The notes beneath the pieces were generated by a model. That model ran no database searches, had not been told where the DNA came from, and worked only from the letters and a program-made list of their open reading frames with translations. Made by a program: the position numbers and the translations under genes. Shown here piece after piece: positions 18,088-27,042 of a stretch of DNA of 64,000 nt (position 1 is the first letter of the stretch; every line of letters starts with the position of its first letter). The stretch spans positions 1,860,001-1,924,000 of the forward strand of contig NZ_CP118631.1 in assembly GCF_028993635.1 (NCBI RefSeq), given 5' to 3'. Source of the stretch: Mucilaginibacter sp. SJ. GTDB lineage: Bacteria; Bacteroidota; Bacteroidia; Sphingobacteriales; Sphingobacteriaceae.

Positions 18088-18771
18088 TCAGTCCCTCCAC
18101 AGATATGGGAAAAGCAATAAAGCAGTAGCTATCACAATTGCATTGATAGCGCACAAAACTCCTATGTTGCCGTAAAAGAAACTCCGGTCTACCCCGTCCA
18201 TTGCACTTTTGCTTAATTTAATAAGCACCAGTATAACAGGGATGATAACCGGGAAGCTTAATATAGCCATAAGTGTACCGTTATTACCGGCCTTTGACGC
18301 GATGGCCGAGATCATGGTAAACACCGTAGAAAAGCTAATGCTTCCCAGCAACACCGCCAGGAAATAATACAGCGGATCGCCAAGTGCATTGGGGAAAAAT
18401 ACTTTATAGATAATTAATGCCAAAGTGCTCAGCAAAGCCATCAGCAAAATATTATAGATTGTTTTTGACAGGATGATTGCCTGCGGACTGGCAATGGAGT
18501 AATAATATAGCAGCCTGCTTTTACTTTCCTGCATAAAGCTTTTGGCTATGGCATTTACCGATGCAAACAGCATAATGATCCAGAACAACACGTTCCAAAC
18601 TATGGGGTAACCGCTGCTGCTTGAAAAGCCGGGATTTAAATTGAGGGAGATATAACAAACAAAAACTGTTGAAACCACATACAGCAAAACGCCATTAAAA
18701 GCATATTTGGACCGCCACTCCAGCAAAACTTCCTTTTTTAGCAGGTACCAGGTTTCATTAACAAGTTTCAT
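18088..18771 (-). CDS. ccmB: Heme exporter permease CcmB
   Basis: 227 residues from the ATG at 18771. A longer frame exists, but MKLVNETWYLLKKEVLLEWR is the usual CcmB start and a -7 promoter box sits inside the extension. Six membrane helices are predicted. The first cytoplasmic segment (LLKKEVLLEWRSKYAFNG) and the IMLFASVNAIAKSFMQE helix are family hallmarks. CcmB works with the ATPase CcmA to release holo-CcmE. No ccmA gene is in the window, so the ATPase must be encoded elsewhere. Divergent from ogt. Confidence 0.9.
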   Translation of the reverse strand: MKLVNETWYLLKKEVLLEWRSKYAFNGVLLYVVSTVFVCYISLNLNPGFSSSSGYPIVWNVLFWIIMLFASVNAIAKSFMQESKSRLLYYYSIASPQAIILSKTIYNILLMALLSTLALIIYKVFFPNALGDPLYYFLAVLLGSISFSTVFTMISAIASKAGNNGTLMAILSFPVIIPVILVLIKLSKSAMDGVDRSFFYGNIGVLCAINAIVIATALLLFPYLWRD

Positions 18772-18776
18772 CACCG

Positions 18777-18784
18777 CAAATGTA
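18777..18784 (-). promoter_or_regulatory. -7 box upstream of ccmB (possible leaderless start)
   Basis: On the minus strand the sequence TACATTTG fits the Bacteroidota -7 box TAnnTTTG and ends 5 nt before the ccmB ATG. Transcription would start at or next to the start codon. No good TTG -33 box lies at the proper distance, so this is tentative. Confidence 0.4.
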
Positions 18785-18811
18785 ATAATTACCCGCGAGT
18801 GAGTAAGGGCA

Positions 18812-18843
18812 TTTGACAAGCTAAAAAAATTAGCTTAATTTTG
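18812..18843 (+). promoter_or_regulatory. Promoter of ogt with dyad in the spacer
   Basis: TTTG at 18812-18815, a 20-nt spacer and TAATTTTG at 18836-18843 make a full match to the Bacteroidota consensus, 20 bp before the ogt ATG. The spacer contains AAGCTAA (18818) and TTAGCTT (18830) as a perfect 7-bp dyad, a possible operator. Confidence 0.75.
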
Positions 18844-18863
18844 AATATAACATACCAATTACC

Positions 18864-19349
18864 ATGCCTGTAGCTTATTTCCGCACACCAGTTGGCATTG
18901 CCCGCATTACTGAAGAAGATGGCTTTATAGCATCCGTATCCATACGCGATGAGGAATACGAGATTGCTCCTGCTCCTACCCCGCTGCTGCAAGCTGCTAT
19001 TGATGAGTTAAATGAATACTTTGCCGGTACAAGGAAGGAGTTTACCTTTCCTATAAAGCAGGAAGGCAGCGAGTTTCAACAACAGGTTTGGGACGAGTTG
19101 ATCCAGATCCCTTATGGAACAACCATTACTTACGCCCAGCAGTCAAACCAAATGAACAATCCGTTGGCTATAAGGGCAATAGCATCTGCCAATGGCCGTA
19201 ACAACCTATGGGTTGTAGTGCCCTGCCACCGGGTAATAGGTTCAAATGGCAGCTTAACCGGCTATGCAGGCGGTATATGGCGCAAAAAATGGCTGCTTGA
19301 GCATGAGGCAAAGGTAATGGGCATTGGGCAAACCAGGCTTGAGTTTTAA
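18864..19349 (+). CDS. ogt: Methylated-DNA-protein-cysteine methyltransferase
   Basis: 161 residues. The active-site motif PCHRVIGSNGSLTGYAGG includes the acceptor C121. The preceding helix-turn-helix (GTTITYAQQSNQMNNPLAIRAIASANGRN) binds DNA with the Asn-hinge and arginine finger of the family. It repairs O6-alkylguanine by transferring the alkyl group to its own cysteine. There is no Ada N-terminal domain, so this is the Ogt/MGMT form. Its stop overlaps the convergent kinase gene by 4 bp. Confidence 0.93.
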   Translation: MPVAYFRTPVGIARITEEDGFIASVSIRDEEYEIAPAPTPLLQAAIDELNEYFAGTRKEFTFPIKQEGSEFQQQVWDELIQIPYGTTITYAQQSNQMNNPLAIRAIASANGRNNLWVVVPCHRVIGSNGSLTGYAGGIWRKKWLLEHEAKVMGIGQTRLEF

Positions 19350-21274
19350 ACGCCCACCTTCAATAACCTCGACATTTTTTCATGCAGTTGGTATGGCTGA
19401 AACGGCTTTGAAAGCACATCGTTCATCCCTGCCGATAATGCCTCCTGCTGCTCATGGTCATAACTTGCTGCCGAAAGCGATATGATGGGAATACTCCGTT
19501 TAGGCTCCTCAAAATCAACCCTGATGGTTTTAGCCGCCTGATAACCGTTCATTTCGGGCATATGCGTATCCATCAAAATAATATCGTACTCTTTATTGGT
19601 AAGCCTTTCAATAACCTTACGGCCGTTATCAACCATCTCCACCTCTACATTCCAGTCTTTTAATATTTTGGAGAGCATAAACTGGTTAACCATGTTATCC
19701 TCAGCTACCAGCACCCGTACGTTATTAAACGGCGGCAATATCTTATCAGTTTTGGGAGTTACCTTAGTTTTGGGTTTAATACCGATGGTATACCAGCATA
19801 CAAAGTTGAAAGTACTGCCCCTGCCTACCTGGCTGCTTACGGTAAGTTCGCCTCCCTTTAGCTCGGCCAGCTTTTTCACTATGGTTAAGCCAAGCCCGGT
19901 ACCACCATATTTGCTTACGGTATCTTCTTCGGCCTGTTCAAATGAATCAAAGATGCTGTTAAGCCTGTCGGCCGGGATCCCGATGCCCGTATCCTCAACA
20001 CTGAATTTCAGCTTTACCTTATCATTGTGTTTTTGAAGTACGGTAATCTTGAGCTTTACATAACCCCTTTCGGTAAACTTAAGGGCGTTACTCAGCAGGT
20101 TCATCAATATCTGGTTCAGGCGTAATGAATCCACCATGAGGTATTCAGGTACTTCATCTTCAATATCCAGCAAAAACTCAATATTATTCTCGTCGGCTTT
20201 AAACTTAAGCAGATTAAAAACCGAGTTTACAATGTCATAAACATTATTGGCCGTACGGATAATACTGAATTTACCAGCCTCAATTTTTGAGATATCAAGT
20301 ACATCATTGATCACACCCAATAACGATTTTGAGGAGGTATCAAGCAAATCAAGCATCCCCACTTGCTGATCGGTAAGGCCTGTTTTACGCAAAAGCGAAG
20401 TGATACCTATAATGCCATTAACCGGTGTACGCAGCTCATGGCTCATATTGGCCAAAAAGGTTTCTTTCACTTTTTTGCTGTACTCCGCGCTTTCTTTTGA
20501 TTTGATGAGCTGCTCCTGGTAACTTTTTTGCGGAGAAATATCGCTGATATTAATAAATATGGTTTTGTTACGGTATGCCGCGCGGCACTCCACCCAAATT
20601 ACCCTTTTATCAAAGGTTTCAAACTTAAATTCAAAAATGGCATAGTTCAGGTTGTCTTTAATGATCTCGCCCAATTTTTTACGAAACAGCGGCCTATGAT
20701 CATCTATAGCCAGGTCGACAATACTTTTACCAATAAGTTCATCAGGCCTGAAACCCATTATTTTCTCGACGGTGGGGTTGATATTGTCAATGCGGAGACT
20801 TTGCGCGTCGACCGATGTGATAATATCGGCCGAGTTTTTTACAACTATGGCATAATTCTGCAACTCATCGTTCTTTTGTTTTATTTCGGCCTGGGTACGG
20901 GCCAGCTGCACAAATGAATCAACCTTGGCTGATGTAATGTAGGGGTCGAGCGGTTTGTAAAGATAATCTACAGCTCCCGTTCCAAGACCTTTAACAGCAT
21001 ACTTGGCTTCTTTTGAAATAGCAGTAACAAAAATAACCAGGATATCTTTGGTACGTGGGTTTGATTTAAGCATTTCCACCAGCTCAAATCCGTCCATTTC
21101 GGGCATCTGCACATCAACTAAGGCAATGGCGATATTGGTTTCCCAGGCAATTTTAAGGGCTTCATTTGGCGAGGTAGTAGAGAAAATTTTAATATCATCG
21201 CGTTTAAGCAATGCTTCGAGCGCGATAATATTCTCTTCTCTGTCATCAACAATTAGAATATTAACAGGGGTCAT
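19346..21274 (-). CDS. Hybrid histidine kinase: REC-PAS-HisKA-HATPase-REC
   Basis: 642 residues, no membrane segment. Domains in order: receiver (residues ~3-125, phospho-acceptor D54 in ALVDVQMPEMDG), PAS (~140-250), HisKA with H279 in NMSHELRTP, HATPase (motifs LMNLLSNALKF and GTGLGLTI), and a C-terminal receiver (VLVAEDNMVNQ, ILMDTHMPEMNGY). The N-terminal receiver suggests the kinase is driven by another kinase rather than a ligand, probably the 1150-residue kinase in the same cluster. Order on the minus strand: large kinase, cheR, cheB, this kinase, with a 28-bp gap to cheB. Confidence 0.92.
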   Translation of the reverse strand: MTPVNILIVDDREENIIALEALLKRDDIKIFSTTSPNEALKIAWETNIAIALVDVQMPEMDGFELVEMLKSNPRTKDILVIFVTAISKEAKYAVKGLGTGAVDYLYKPLDPYITSAKVDSFVQLARTQAEIKQKNDELQNYAIVVKNSADIITSVDAQSLRIDNINPTVEKIMGFRPDELIGKSIVDLAIDDHRPLFRKKLGEIIKDNLNYAIFEFKFETFDKRVIWVECRAAYRNKTIFINISDISPQKSYQEQLIKSKESAEYSKKVKETFLANMSHELRTPVNGIIGITSLLRKTGLTDQQVGMLDLLDTSSKSLLGVINDVLDISKIEAGKFSIIRTANNVYDIVNSVFNLLKFKADENNIEFLLDIEDEVPEYLMVDSLRLNQILMNLLSNALKFTERGYVKLKITVLQKHNDKVKLKFSVEDTGIGIPADRLNSIFDSFEQAEEDTVSKYGGTGLGLTIVKKLAELKGGELTVSSQVGRGSTFNFVCWYTIGIKPKTKVTPKTDKILPPFNNVRVLVAEDNMVNQFMLSKILKDWNVEVEMVDNGRKVIERLTNKEYDIILMDTHMPEMNGYQAAKTIRVDFEEPKRSIPIISLSAASYDHEQQEALSAGMNDVLSKPFQPYQLHEKMSRLLKVGV

Positions 21275-21302
21275 TTAATATTAATTAGGGGGTTGGTGAT
21301 TG

Positions 21303-21890
21303 TTATGAAAGTAAAAGTTTAAAAATCTCATCCTGTGTTAAAACATAATCGGCAGCACCTAAATTTATAGCTGCCTTTGGCATTTCGGCCATTTCCGCGT
21401 CGCCGGGCTCCTGCGCTATGGTAAGGCTGCCGCTTTTCTTTAATTTTAATAAGCCTTCGGCGCCATCCTGATTAGCTCCCGACAACAATATCGCCATGCA
21501 CCTGTCGCCATAAACCTCGGCGGCGCTTTCAAAAGTAACATCAATTGATGGTTTTGAATACCATACCGGTTCCGAAACATCCAGGCTAAAATAACCGCCG
21601 CGTTCAATTAAGGTATGATAGTTTGCCGGGGCAATATACATAGTATCCGTTTTAAGAATATCCTTGTCCTCAATTTCGCGCATGTACATACGACTGTTCT
21701 CGGCAAATAGTTTTTCTATTTCGCTGAAAAAATTTTTTTTCCTGTGTATGATAAGAATTACGGTTTTCCCCAGTTTTTCGGGAAGATCTTTTATGATCCG
21801 GAATAAAATTTTGAACGAGCCTGCCGATCCGCCAAATAACACGATCTGGGCGGCATGCCATCTTTCCAGTAACTTTTTATCAGGTCCCAA
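21303..21890 (-). CDS. cheB: Stand-alone CheB-type methylesterase
   Basis: 195 residues, only the catalytic domain of CheB with no N-terminal receiver. The triad is visible: Ser in LFGGSAGSFK, His in LIIHRKK and Asp in SGANQDGAEG. CheB removes methyl groups from chemoreceptor glutamates. The start is a TTG at 21890 inside the end of cheR (11-bp overlap); an in-frame stop upstream and no suitable internal ATG force that choice. No chemoreceptor is encoded in the window, so the substrate is unclear. Translational coupling to cheR is likely. Confidence 0.88.
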   Translation of the reverse strand: MGPDKKLLERWHAAQIVLFGGSAGSFKILFRIIKDLPEKLGKTVILIIHRKKNFFSEIEKLFAENSRMYMREIEDKDILKTDTMYIAPANYHTLIERGGYFSLDVSEPVWYSKPSIDVTFESAAEVYGDRCMAILLSGANQDGAEGLLKLKKSGSLTIAQEPGDAEMAEMPKAAINLGAADYVLTQDEIFKLLLS

Positions 21891-22710
21891 CTTTTTGGTA
21901 AATGTTTTCTTTCTGGTTGATCACCTTAAACTTACTCTTAAACGAATCTGACCGGATGGTTTCTTTACTGCCCAGGCATAAATAACCCAGCGGGCAAAGA
22001 CTTTTATAAAACAGGTCAAGGATCCGTTCCTGCAGGTAAGTTTCAAAATAAATAAAAACATTCCGGCAACTTATCATCTGAAACTCATTAAATACAGTAT
22101 CAGATATTAAATTATGCACCGAAAACAGCGTATTTTGTTTTAACTCATTGTGTATCGACGCGGCATCGTACAAAATAGTAAAATGATCTGTAATTGACCC
22201 TTTTAGATCAGTATATTGATAATTTTCCGCGTAACTTTTTATATTACGCAAGCTGTAGATCCCTTTACGGGCCTCCTTTAAAACCTCGGTATTGATATCC
22301 GTACCGTATATGAACGACTTTTTGCCCAAACCTGCCTCGTTCAGCAATATGCCCATAGAGTAAACTTCTTCACCCGTAGAGCAGCCTGCACTCCAGATTT
22401 TGATGTGCTGATAAGTTGAAAGATATGGAACAACCTGTGTGTTAACCGCACGATAGAACGAAGGATCGCGGAACATCTCGGTTACGTTAACCGTAATTTC
22501 TTCCAGGAAATTCTGAAAAAAATCCGCGTCATTAATAAGCACATGTTTAAGGTCATAAAACTCAAACTTGTTAAGCAGCATAATACGGGTCAACCTTCGT
22601 TTTAATGAAGCTTTGGTATAACCCGAAAAATCAAACCCATGAACCTTTCTTACAATATCAATAAGCTCATGAACCTGCGCATGTGATATAATTCCCTGCT
22701 CTGTATCCAT
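21880..22710 (-). CDS. cheR: CheR-type protein-glutamate methyltransferase
   Basis: 276 residues. The N-terminal helical domain (GFDFSGYTKASLKRRLTRIM) and the SAM-binding motif IWSAGCSTGEEVYSMG are standard CheR features, as is EEITVNVTEMFRDPSF. CheR methylates glutamates of chemoreceptors using S-adenosylmethionine. It starts 3 bp after the stop of the large hybrid kinase and overlaps cheB by 11 bp, so the three are an operon. In Bacteroidota such CheB/CheR pairs often act with hybrid kinases outside flagellar chemotaxis; that reading is inference here. Confidence 0.92.
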   Translation of the reverse strand: MDTEQGIISHAQVHELIDIVRKVHGFDFSGYTKASLKRRLTRIMLLNKFEFYDLKHVLINDADFFQNFLEEITVNVTEMFRDPSFYRAVNTQVVPYLSTYQHIKIWSAGCSTGEEVYSMGILLNEAGLGKKSFIYGTDINTEVLKEARKGIYSLRNIKSYAENYQYTDLKGSITDHFTILYDAASIHNELKQNTLFSVHNLISDTVFNEFQMISCRNVFIYFETYLQERILDLFYKSLCPLGYLCLGSKETIRSDSFKSKFKVINQKENIYQKVGT

Positions 22711-22713
22711 AAC

Positions 22714-25700
22714 CTAACTTTCAAGCCAAAGCTGCATCAGCGATATCAGCCTGTCCATATCAACGGGCTTGGTGATATAATCATTGGCGCCGGCCGCTAT
22801 ACATTTTTCGCGGTCGTCTTTCATTGCTTTTGCAGTTAATGCTATTACGGGTAATTTAGCCCATTTGTTTTGCTTACGGATATGCCTGGTAGCCTCATAG
22901 CCATCCATTTTTGGCATCATGATGTCCATAAGCACTATGTCAATATCCTTTATATCCTCAAGTTTGGCTATGGCTTCTTCACCGTCATTAGCTATCTCTA
23001 CATTGAGGTCATAGCTTTGCAGGGCGCTGCTCAGCGCAAAAATATTGCGCATATCATCATCAACTATGAGCACTTTTTTGCCCTTAATAGCATCTTTGCC
23101 TTTAGTTAGTATTTTAGGTTTGGGCGATGATGGCGCTTGTTGTGCCGGGGCAATCGCCGTTTCACTGATCTTGTTCAGGAACAGGTTAACCTCATCAATC
23201 AGCCTGTCGGATGATTTATTGGTTTTAACCACCATAGCGTTGGCATACTGCATCAACCTGTTTACCGATAGTTTATCAAGCTCCATTGCGGTATTGATAA
23301 TAACCGGCAATGAAGCAAAGCGGTCAACCTCTTTGATCTTATCCAGCAAATCCAAGCCCGAAATATCAGGCAGGTTAAGGTCAAGAATTACACACTGGTA
23401 CTCGTTTTCATGCAGCAATCTGAATGCCGATTCGCCGTCAAAAGCCTGATCTACCGTTATGCCCTGGCCCTGCATCAGGTCTTTCAAGGCCTGGCTTTGG
23501 GCTTTGTGATCTTCAACCAGCAGGATCTGTTTAAACCTGGTGCCGCTTTGCACCATGATATCGGCAAAAAGCTTATCCAGCGTTTCGGTATTGATAGGCT
23601 TTTTCATGAAGTTGATAGCACCTTCCCTTCGCACACGGTTTGCGGCAGCATCCCCGGCCGACATCAGGTGAACCGGGATATGCATCGTATCTTCATCATT
23701 CTTTAACTCCTTCAAAATCTGCCAGCCATCTTTACCAGGCAGCATAATATCCAGGATCACGGCATCGGGTTTGGCTTCCTTAACAATTTCAACCGCCCGG
23801 GTACCCTCATACACCATGATTGATTTATAACCATGATCGCGGGCATAATCCTGCAATATGCTTGCAAAGTTTTTATCATCCTCAACAATTACAACCAAAG
23901 GCTCTTTACCGGGGTCACGCGGGGCCGCTTTAACCGGGCTCAGGAACTCTGTTACAGGCTTAAAAGTTTCGGCAGTTGGCAATACCTCTTCAATTAAGGC
24001 GGCGGGCGTTAATTTAGCTTCATAAGGCACGGTAAGTACAAATTCGCTGCCTATGCCCGGCTCACTGCTCAGGGTTATGCTACCGCCCAAGAGGAAAGCA
24101 AGCTCGCGGCTTATAGATAAACCTAAACCGGTACCGCCATATTTACGGCTTGTTGAACCATCGGCCTGCTGAAATGCCTCAAATATTACTTTTTGCTTAT
24201 CCGCAGAGATCCCGATACCCGAATCTTTGATAGCAAAGCTGATGGTTTTATCTTTAACGCCCGGTTTTACATTGATAGCAACAGAGCCATTTTCAGAAGT
24301 AAACTTAAACGCGTTACTTAACAGGTTTTTGATAACCTGCTCTATACGTACCTTATCGGTAAATATGGTTTGCGGCAGCTGTCGGTCTATACTTGTTGTG
24401 TAATTAATTTTTTTGTTGCTGGCTACTTCGGCAAACAGCATTTCCATATCGCCAACAATATCACTCACCCTAATATCTTCATTTTGCATATCCAGCTTGC
24501 CCGATTCAATTTTTGAAAGGTCGAGGATATCATTGATCAAAGTAAGCAGGTCATTACCGGCGTTGAAAATAACGCTGGCATATTTGATCTGGTCTTCAGA
24601 AAGGTTGGCAGGCTTGTTGTCTTTAAGGATCCGCGCCAATACCAGGATACTGTTAAGCGGTGTGCGCAGTTCATGGCTCATGTTGGCCAAAAACTCCGAT
24701 TTGTATTTACCCGTAGTTTCCAGTTCTTCAACCTTAAGGTTGATAGCCTGGCGGGCCTGTTCAATGGCCTGGTTTTTTTCTTCAAGCAAACTGGCTTTTT
24801 CTTCCAGTTCGGCATTGGTGGTACGCAGTTCTTCCTGCTGTACCCTAAGTTCTTCTTCTGAGGCCTGCAGCTCTTCAGTTTTTTGAACAAGCTCCTCATT
24901 GGTAACACGCAGTTCTTCCTGTTGTGCTTCCAGCTCTTCGGCCTGCTGCTGGGTTTCCTCGTACAGGTCGTGCATAATAGTACGTGCCTGCGAAGTATTA
25001 ACCGCTATACCTATATCATTGGCGATAGCCAAAATGTATTCCGATTTATTTTTCGAGATCCCTTCATTAAAAGCAACCTCCATTACGCCTTTTAGCTTTT
25101 TATCAAAAAAGAAAGGTATGATAATTGATTCGGCCAGTTCAGTTTTTAATACTGATGATGAAAGCTCAAGCTTATCGTTCAGTTTACCTTTTACAACCGC
25201 CGCTTTGCCATCTTTGGCTACCTGGCCAAGCCAGCCCTCGGTCATTTGCACCGACTTTTTAACAAAATCAGGATTGTGGAACGCGAATGAAGCATACAAT
25301 TCAAGCCTGTTGCTTGCTTCGTTATACAGGTAAAATGTACCTGCCGCGGCATTGGTATAGGTACAAACTTCAGTTAATATATTATTGGATAATTCTTTTT
25401 CGACCTGTTGGCCCTGCATTTTTTCATTCAGTTGCCCGGTTCCGGTAAGCAGCCAGTTTTTGGCTTCGTTATCGGCAATTACTTTGCCAAGTTCGATATT
25501 AGCAACCCTGATGTCATCCTCAATTTTCTTTTGCTGGTCAAAGGTTTTTTGAATGTAGAAGAACAGCACCAGGATGATAATCAGGAATATCAATGAACCA
25601 CAGGCAATCACGATCTTAACAAGCGTTGATGCCTCACGTGAGTCTTCTTTTCTGTCGGCAAGCAGGCGCTGTTCGGTGTTAGTCATATGGCTAACGAGCA

Positions 25701-26166
25701 TACGGATATGATCCATATTTTCCTTACCATTTAAAAACATGTTGTGCTGCAGCATGTAATCAAGCCCCAGGTTTCCGCGTGCTTCAACATTTGTTTTGAG
25801 TATCAGCAATTGCTCTTTCACCAGCTTATTTATCGAATCGACACGCTTAAACTGTACCGGATTATCCTTAACCATGTCCTTCAAAGAGCTAAGATCGTCG
25901 GCTATTTTAGGCAAAGAAGCATTGTAAGGATCAAGAAATGATTTATTGTTGGTAGCGCCATAACCCCGCATACCTGTTTCGGCATCTATCAGCTCCTGCA
26001 ATAAATTGGTAGATGTATGAATAACCTTTTGAGTATGATCAACCCAGGTATTATCCTCCTCAAATTGACGCAAACTGTTAAAAGACAAAATGCCCACCAC
26101 GAAAACAAGGATGATTGATACCACAAAGCCCGCTAAAACCTGCTGGCGAAAAGAAAATTTTAACAT
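22714..26166 (-). CDS. Large hybrid histidine kinase: CHASE3-GAF-HisKA-HATPase-3xREC
   Basis: 1150 residues. Two membrane helices (~9-30 and ~184-208) enclose a periplasmic CHASE3-like sensor. It continues with GAF (~250-390), a long Glu/Gln coiled coil (~395-490, repeats of the type EELxxxxEEL), HisKA (NMSHELRTPLNS), HATPase (LLSNAFKF, GTGLGLSI) and three receivers with acceptor Asp in VILDIMLPGKDG, VILDLNLPDISG and VLMDIMMPKMDG. The second receiver lacks the usual Lys context in its last strand (VVKTNKS), so it may be specialised. It is the first gene of the cheR-cheB-kinase operon. Confidence 0.93.
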   Translation of the reverse strand: MLKFSFRQQVLAGFVVSIILVFVVGILSFNSLRQFEEDNTWVDHTQKVIHTSTNLLQELIDAETGMRGYGATNNKSFLDPYNASLPKIADDLSSLKDMVKDNPVQFKRVDSINKLVKEQLLILKTNVEARGNLGLDYMLQHNMFLNGKENMDHIRMLVSHMTNTEQRLLADRKEDSREASTLVKIVIACGSLIFLIIILVLFFYIQKTFDQQKKIEDDIRVANIELGKVIADNEAKNWLLTGTGQLNEKMQGQQVEKELSNNILTEVCTYTNAAAGTFYLYNEASNRLELYASFAFHNPDFVKKSVQMTEGWLGQVAKDGKAAVVKGKLNDKLELSSSVLKTELAESIIIPFFFDKKLKGVMEVAFNEGISKNKSEYILAIANDIGIAVNTSQARTIMHDLYEETQQQAEELEAQQEELRVTNEELVQKTEELQASEEELRVQQEELRTTNAELEEKASLLEEKNQAIEQARQAINLKVEELETTGKYKSEFLANMSHELRTPLNSILVLARILKDNKPANLSEDQIKYASVIFNAGNDLLTLINDILDLSKIESGKLDMQNEDIRVSDIVGDMEMLFAEVASNKKINYTTSIDRQLPQTIFTDKVRIEQVIKNLLSNAFKFTSENGSVAINVKPGVKDKTISFAIKDSGIGISADKQKVIFEAFQQADGSTSRKYGGTGLGLSISRELAFLLGGSITLSSEPGIGSEFVLTVPYEAKLTPAALIEEVLPTAETFKPVTEFLSPVKAAPRDPGKEPLVVIVEDDKNFASILQDYARDHGYKSIMVYEGTRAVEIVKEAKPDAVILDIMLPGKDGWQILKELKNDEDTMHIPVHLMSAGDAAANRVRREGAINFMKKPINTETLDKLFADIMVQSGTRFKQILLVEDHKAQSQALKDLMQGQGITVDQAFDGESAFRLLHENEYQCVILDLNLPDISGLDLLDKIKEVDRFASLPVIINTAMELDKLSVNRLMQYANAMVVKTNKSSDRLIDEVNLFLNKISETAIAPAQQAPSSPKPKILTKGKDAIKGKKVLIVDDDMRNIFALSSALQSYDLNVEIANDGEEAIAKLEDIKDIDIVLMDIMMPKMDGYEATRHIRKQNKWAKLPVIALTAKAMKDDREKCIAAGANDYITKPVDMDRLISLMQLWLES

Positions 26167-26209
26167 TAGGTATTCGTATTAATCTGAATTACAAATATGT
26201 TTAAAAAAA

Positions 26210-26233
26210 AGCTGTAATGTTAATATTACAGCT
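26210..26233 (-). terminator. Terminator of the helicase-gldC operon
   Basis: Perfect 9-bp stem AGCTGTAAT/ATTACAGCT with a 6-nt loop. On the minus strand it is followed by eight Ts. It lies 20 bp beyond the stop of the last operon gene and before the start of the large kinase. Confidence 0.88.
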
Positions 26234-26253
26234 AATTAAACATACCAGGAATA

Positions 26254-26691
26254 TTAACTTACTATCGTGGTATCCGTAGTATTTGAGATAAAAACTTTAG
26301 GGCGGCTGCTCAAAGCGCCAATCAAAGCCAAAATAGGGCCGGCAAACATCACATACCAGCCCCATTGAAATTTAAGCTGGCTGGTTAAAAACCGGTTAAT
26401 ACCTTTAAACGGAATAAAGCTAAATGCCGAATTTACTTTAAAAATGGCGGCAACCAGCAACAGTACAACAAGCACCACCGACAACCAGGCGGCCACACGC
26501 ATAATTTTGGCCTGGTTAAGGAACGATACAATAATACCAACAACAGCCACCAACAAAAGTACCAGCCCATAAGGTTGGTTAAGCTTGTAAATATTCCAGC
26601 TGGTTACATGGAATACCCGCAGCAGTGGGCAATAGGTTGCAGCAAACAGCAGGGCAAATCCTGCAAATGATAAAATTGAGCTAAGGCGCAT
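26254..26691 (-). CDS. Four-helix membrane protein, unknown
   Basis: 145 residues with four predicted membrane helices (~5-25, 42-60, 65-86, 110-127) and a short polar C-terminus rich in Thr. No family was recognised. It is the last gene of a tight operon (helicase, 88-residue membrane protein, gldC, this gene; gaps of 8-10 bp). Co-transcription with gldC hints at an envelope role, but nothing in the sequence proves it. Confidence 0.75.
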   Translation of the reverse strand: MRLSSILSFAGFALLFAATYCPLLRVFHVTSWNIYKLNQPYGLVLLLVAVVGIIVSFLNQAKIMRVAAWLSVVLVVLLLVAAIFKVNSAFSFIPFKGINRFLTSQLKFQWGWYVMFAGPILALIGALSSRPKVFISNTTDTTIVS

Positions 26692-26701
26692 ATTTAGGTT
26701 G

Positions 26702-27034
26702 TTATTTTTGTGTTATTTCCATTTTATCAGCAAAGTGGGCACAATAATCGCGCAGGTCTTCAACAATATTTTTCTCGCCGGTTGCACGTAAAAAGCTGTC
26801 GCCCATGGTTTGCAGGGTTTCATAAAAAAAGCGTTTCATCTCGTCAACAGGCATATCTTTTGTCCAAAGGTCAATGCGCAGGGTGTTTTTATAGCTTTGG
26901 TCCCAAAGGGCAAGCATCATTGATTTTACAGGCAACGCTTCTTTGTTGGTTGAGTCGGTTGATTCCCAAAGGATATGTTCCGGAACATTATTATCATCAA
27001 GCGTAACGGTAAGCTTTATTTCAGCGGTTTTCAT
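26702..27034 (-). CDS. gldC: Gliding motility protein GldC
   Basis: 110 residues. The opening TAEIKLTVTLDDNNVPEHILWESTD and the segments KSMMLALWDQSYKNTLRIDLWTKDMPVDEMKRFFYETL are characteristic of GldC, a small soluble protein found across Bacteroidota and needed for efficient gliding in Flavobacterium. Many non-gliding relatives keep it, so it need not mean motility. It is the third gene of the helicase operon. Confidence 0.92.
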   Translation of the reverse strand: MKTAEIKLTVTLDDNNVPEHILWESTDSTNKEALPVKSMMLALWDQSYKNTLRIDLWTKDMPVDEMKRFFYETLQTMGDSFLRATGEKNIVEDLRDYCAHFADKMEITQK

Positions 27035-27042
27035 TTCAAAAT

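Noticed and set aside
17884..18120. Plus-strand 78-residue frame in the ccmB gap
   Set aside because: It runs through the GC-rich dispersed repeat and the 3' end of ccmB and has no protein-like composition.
24413..24886. Long plus-strand Ser-rich frame opposite the large kinase
   Set aside because: It is antisense to the Glu/Gln-rich coiled coil and HisKA region, whose codon bias keeps the other strand open.
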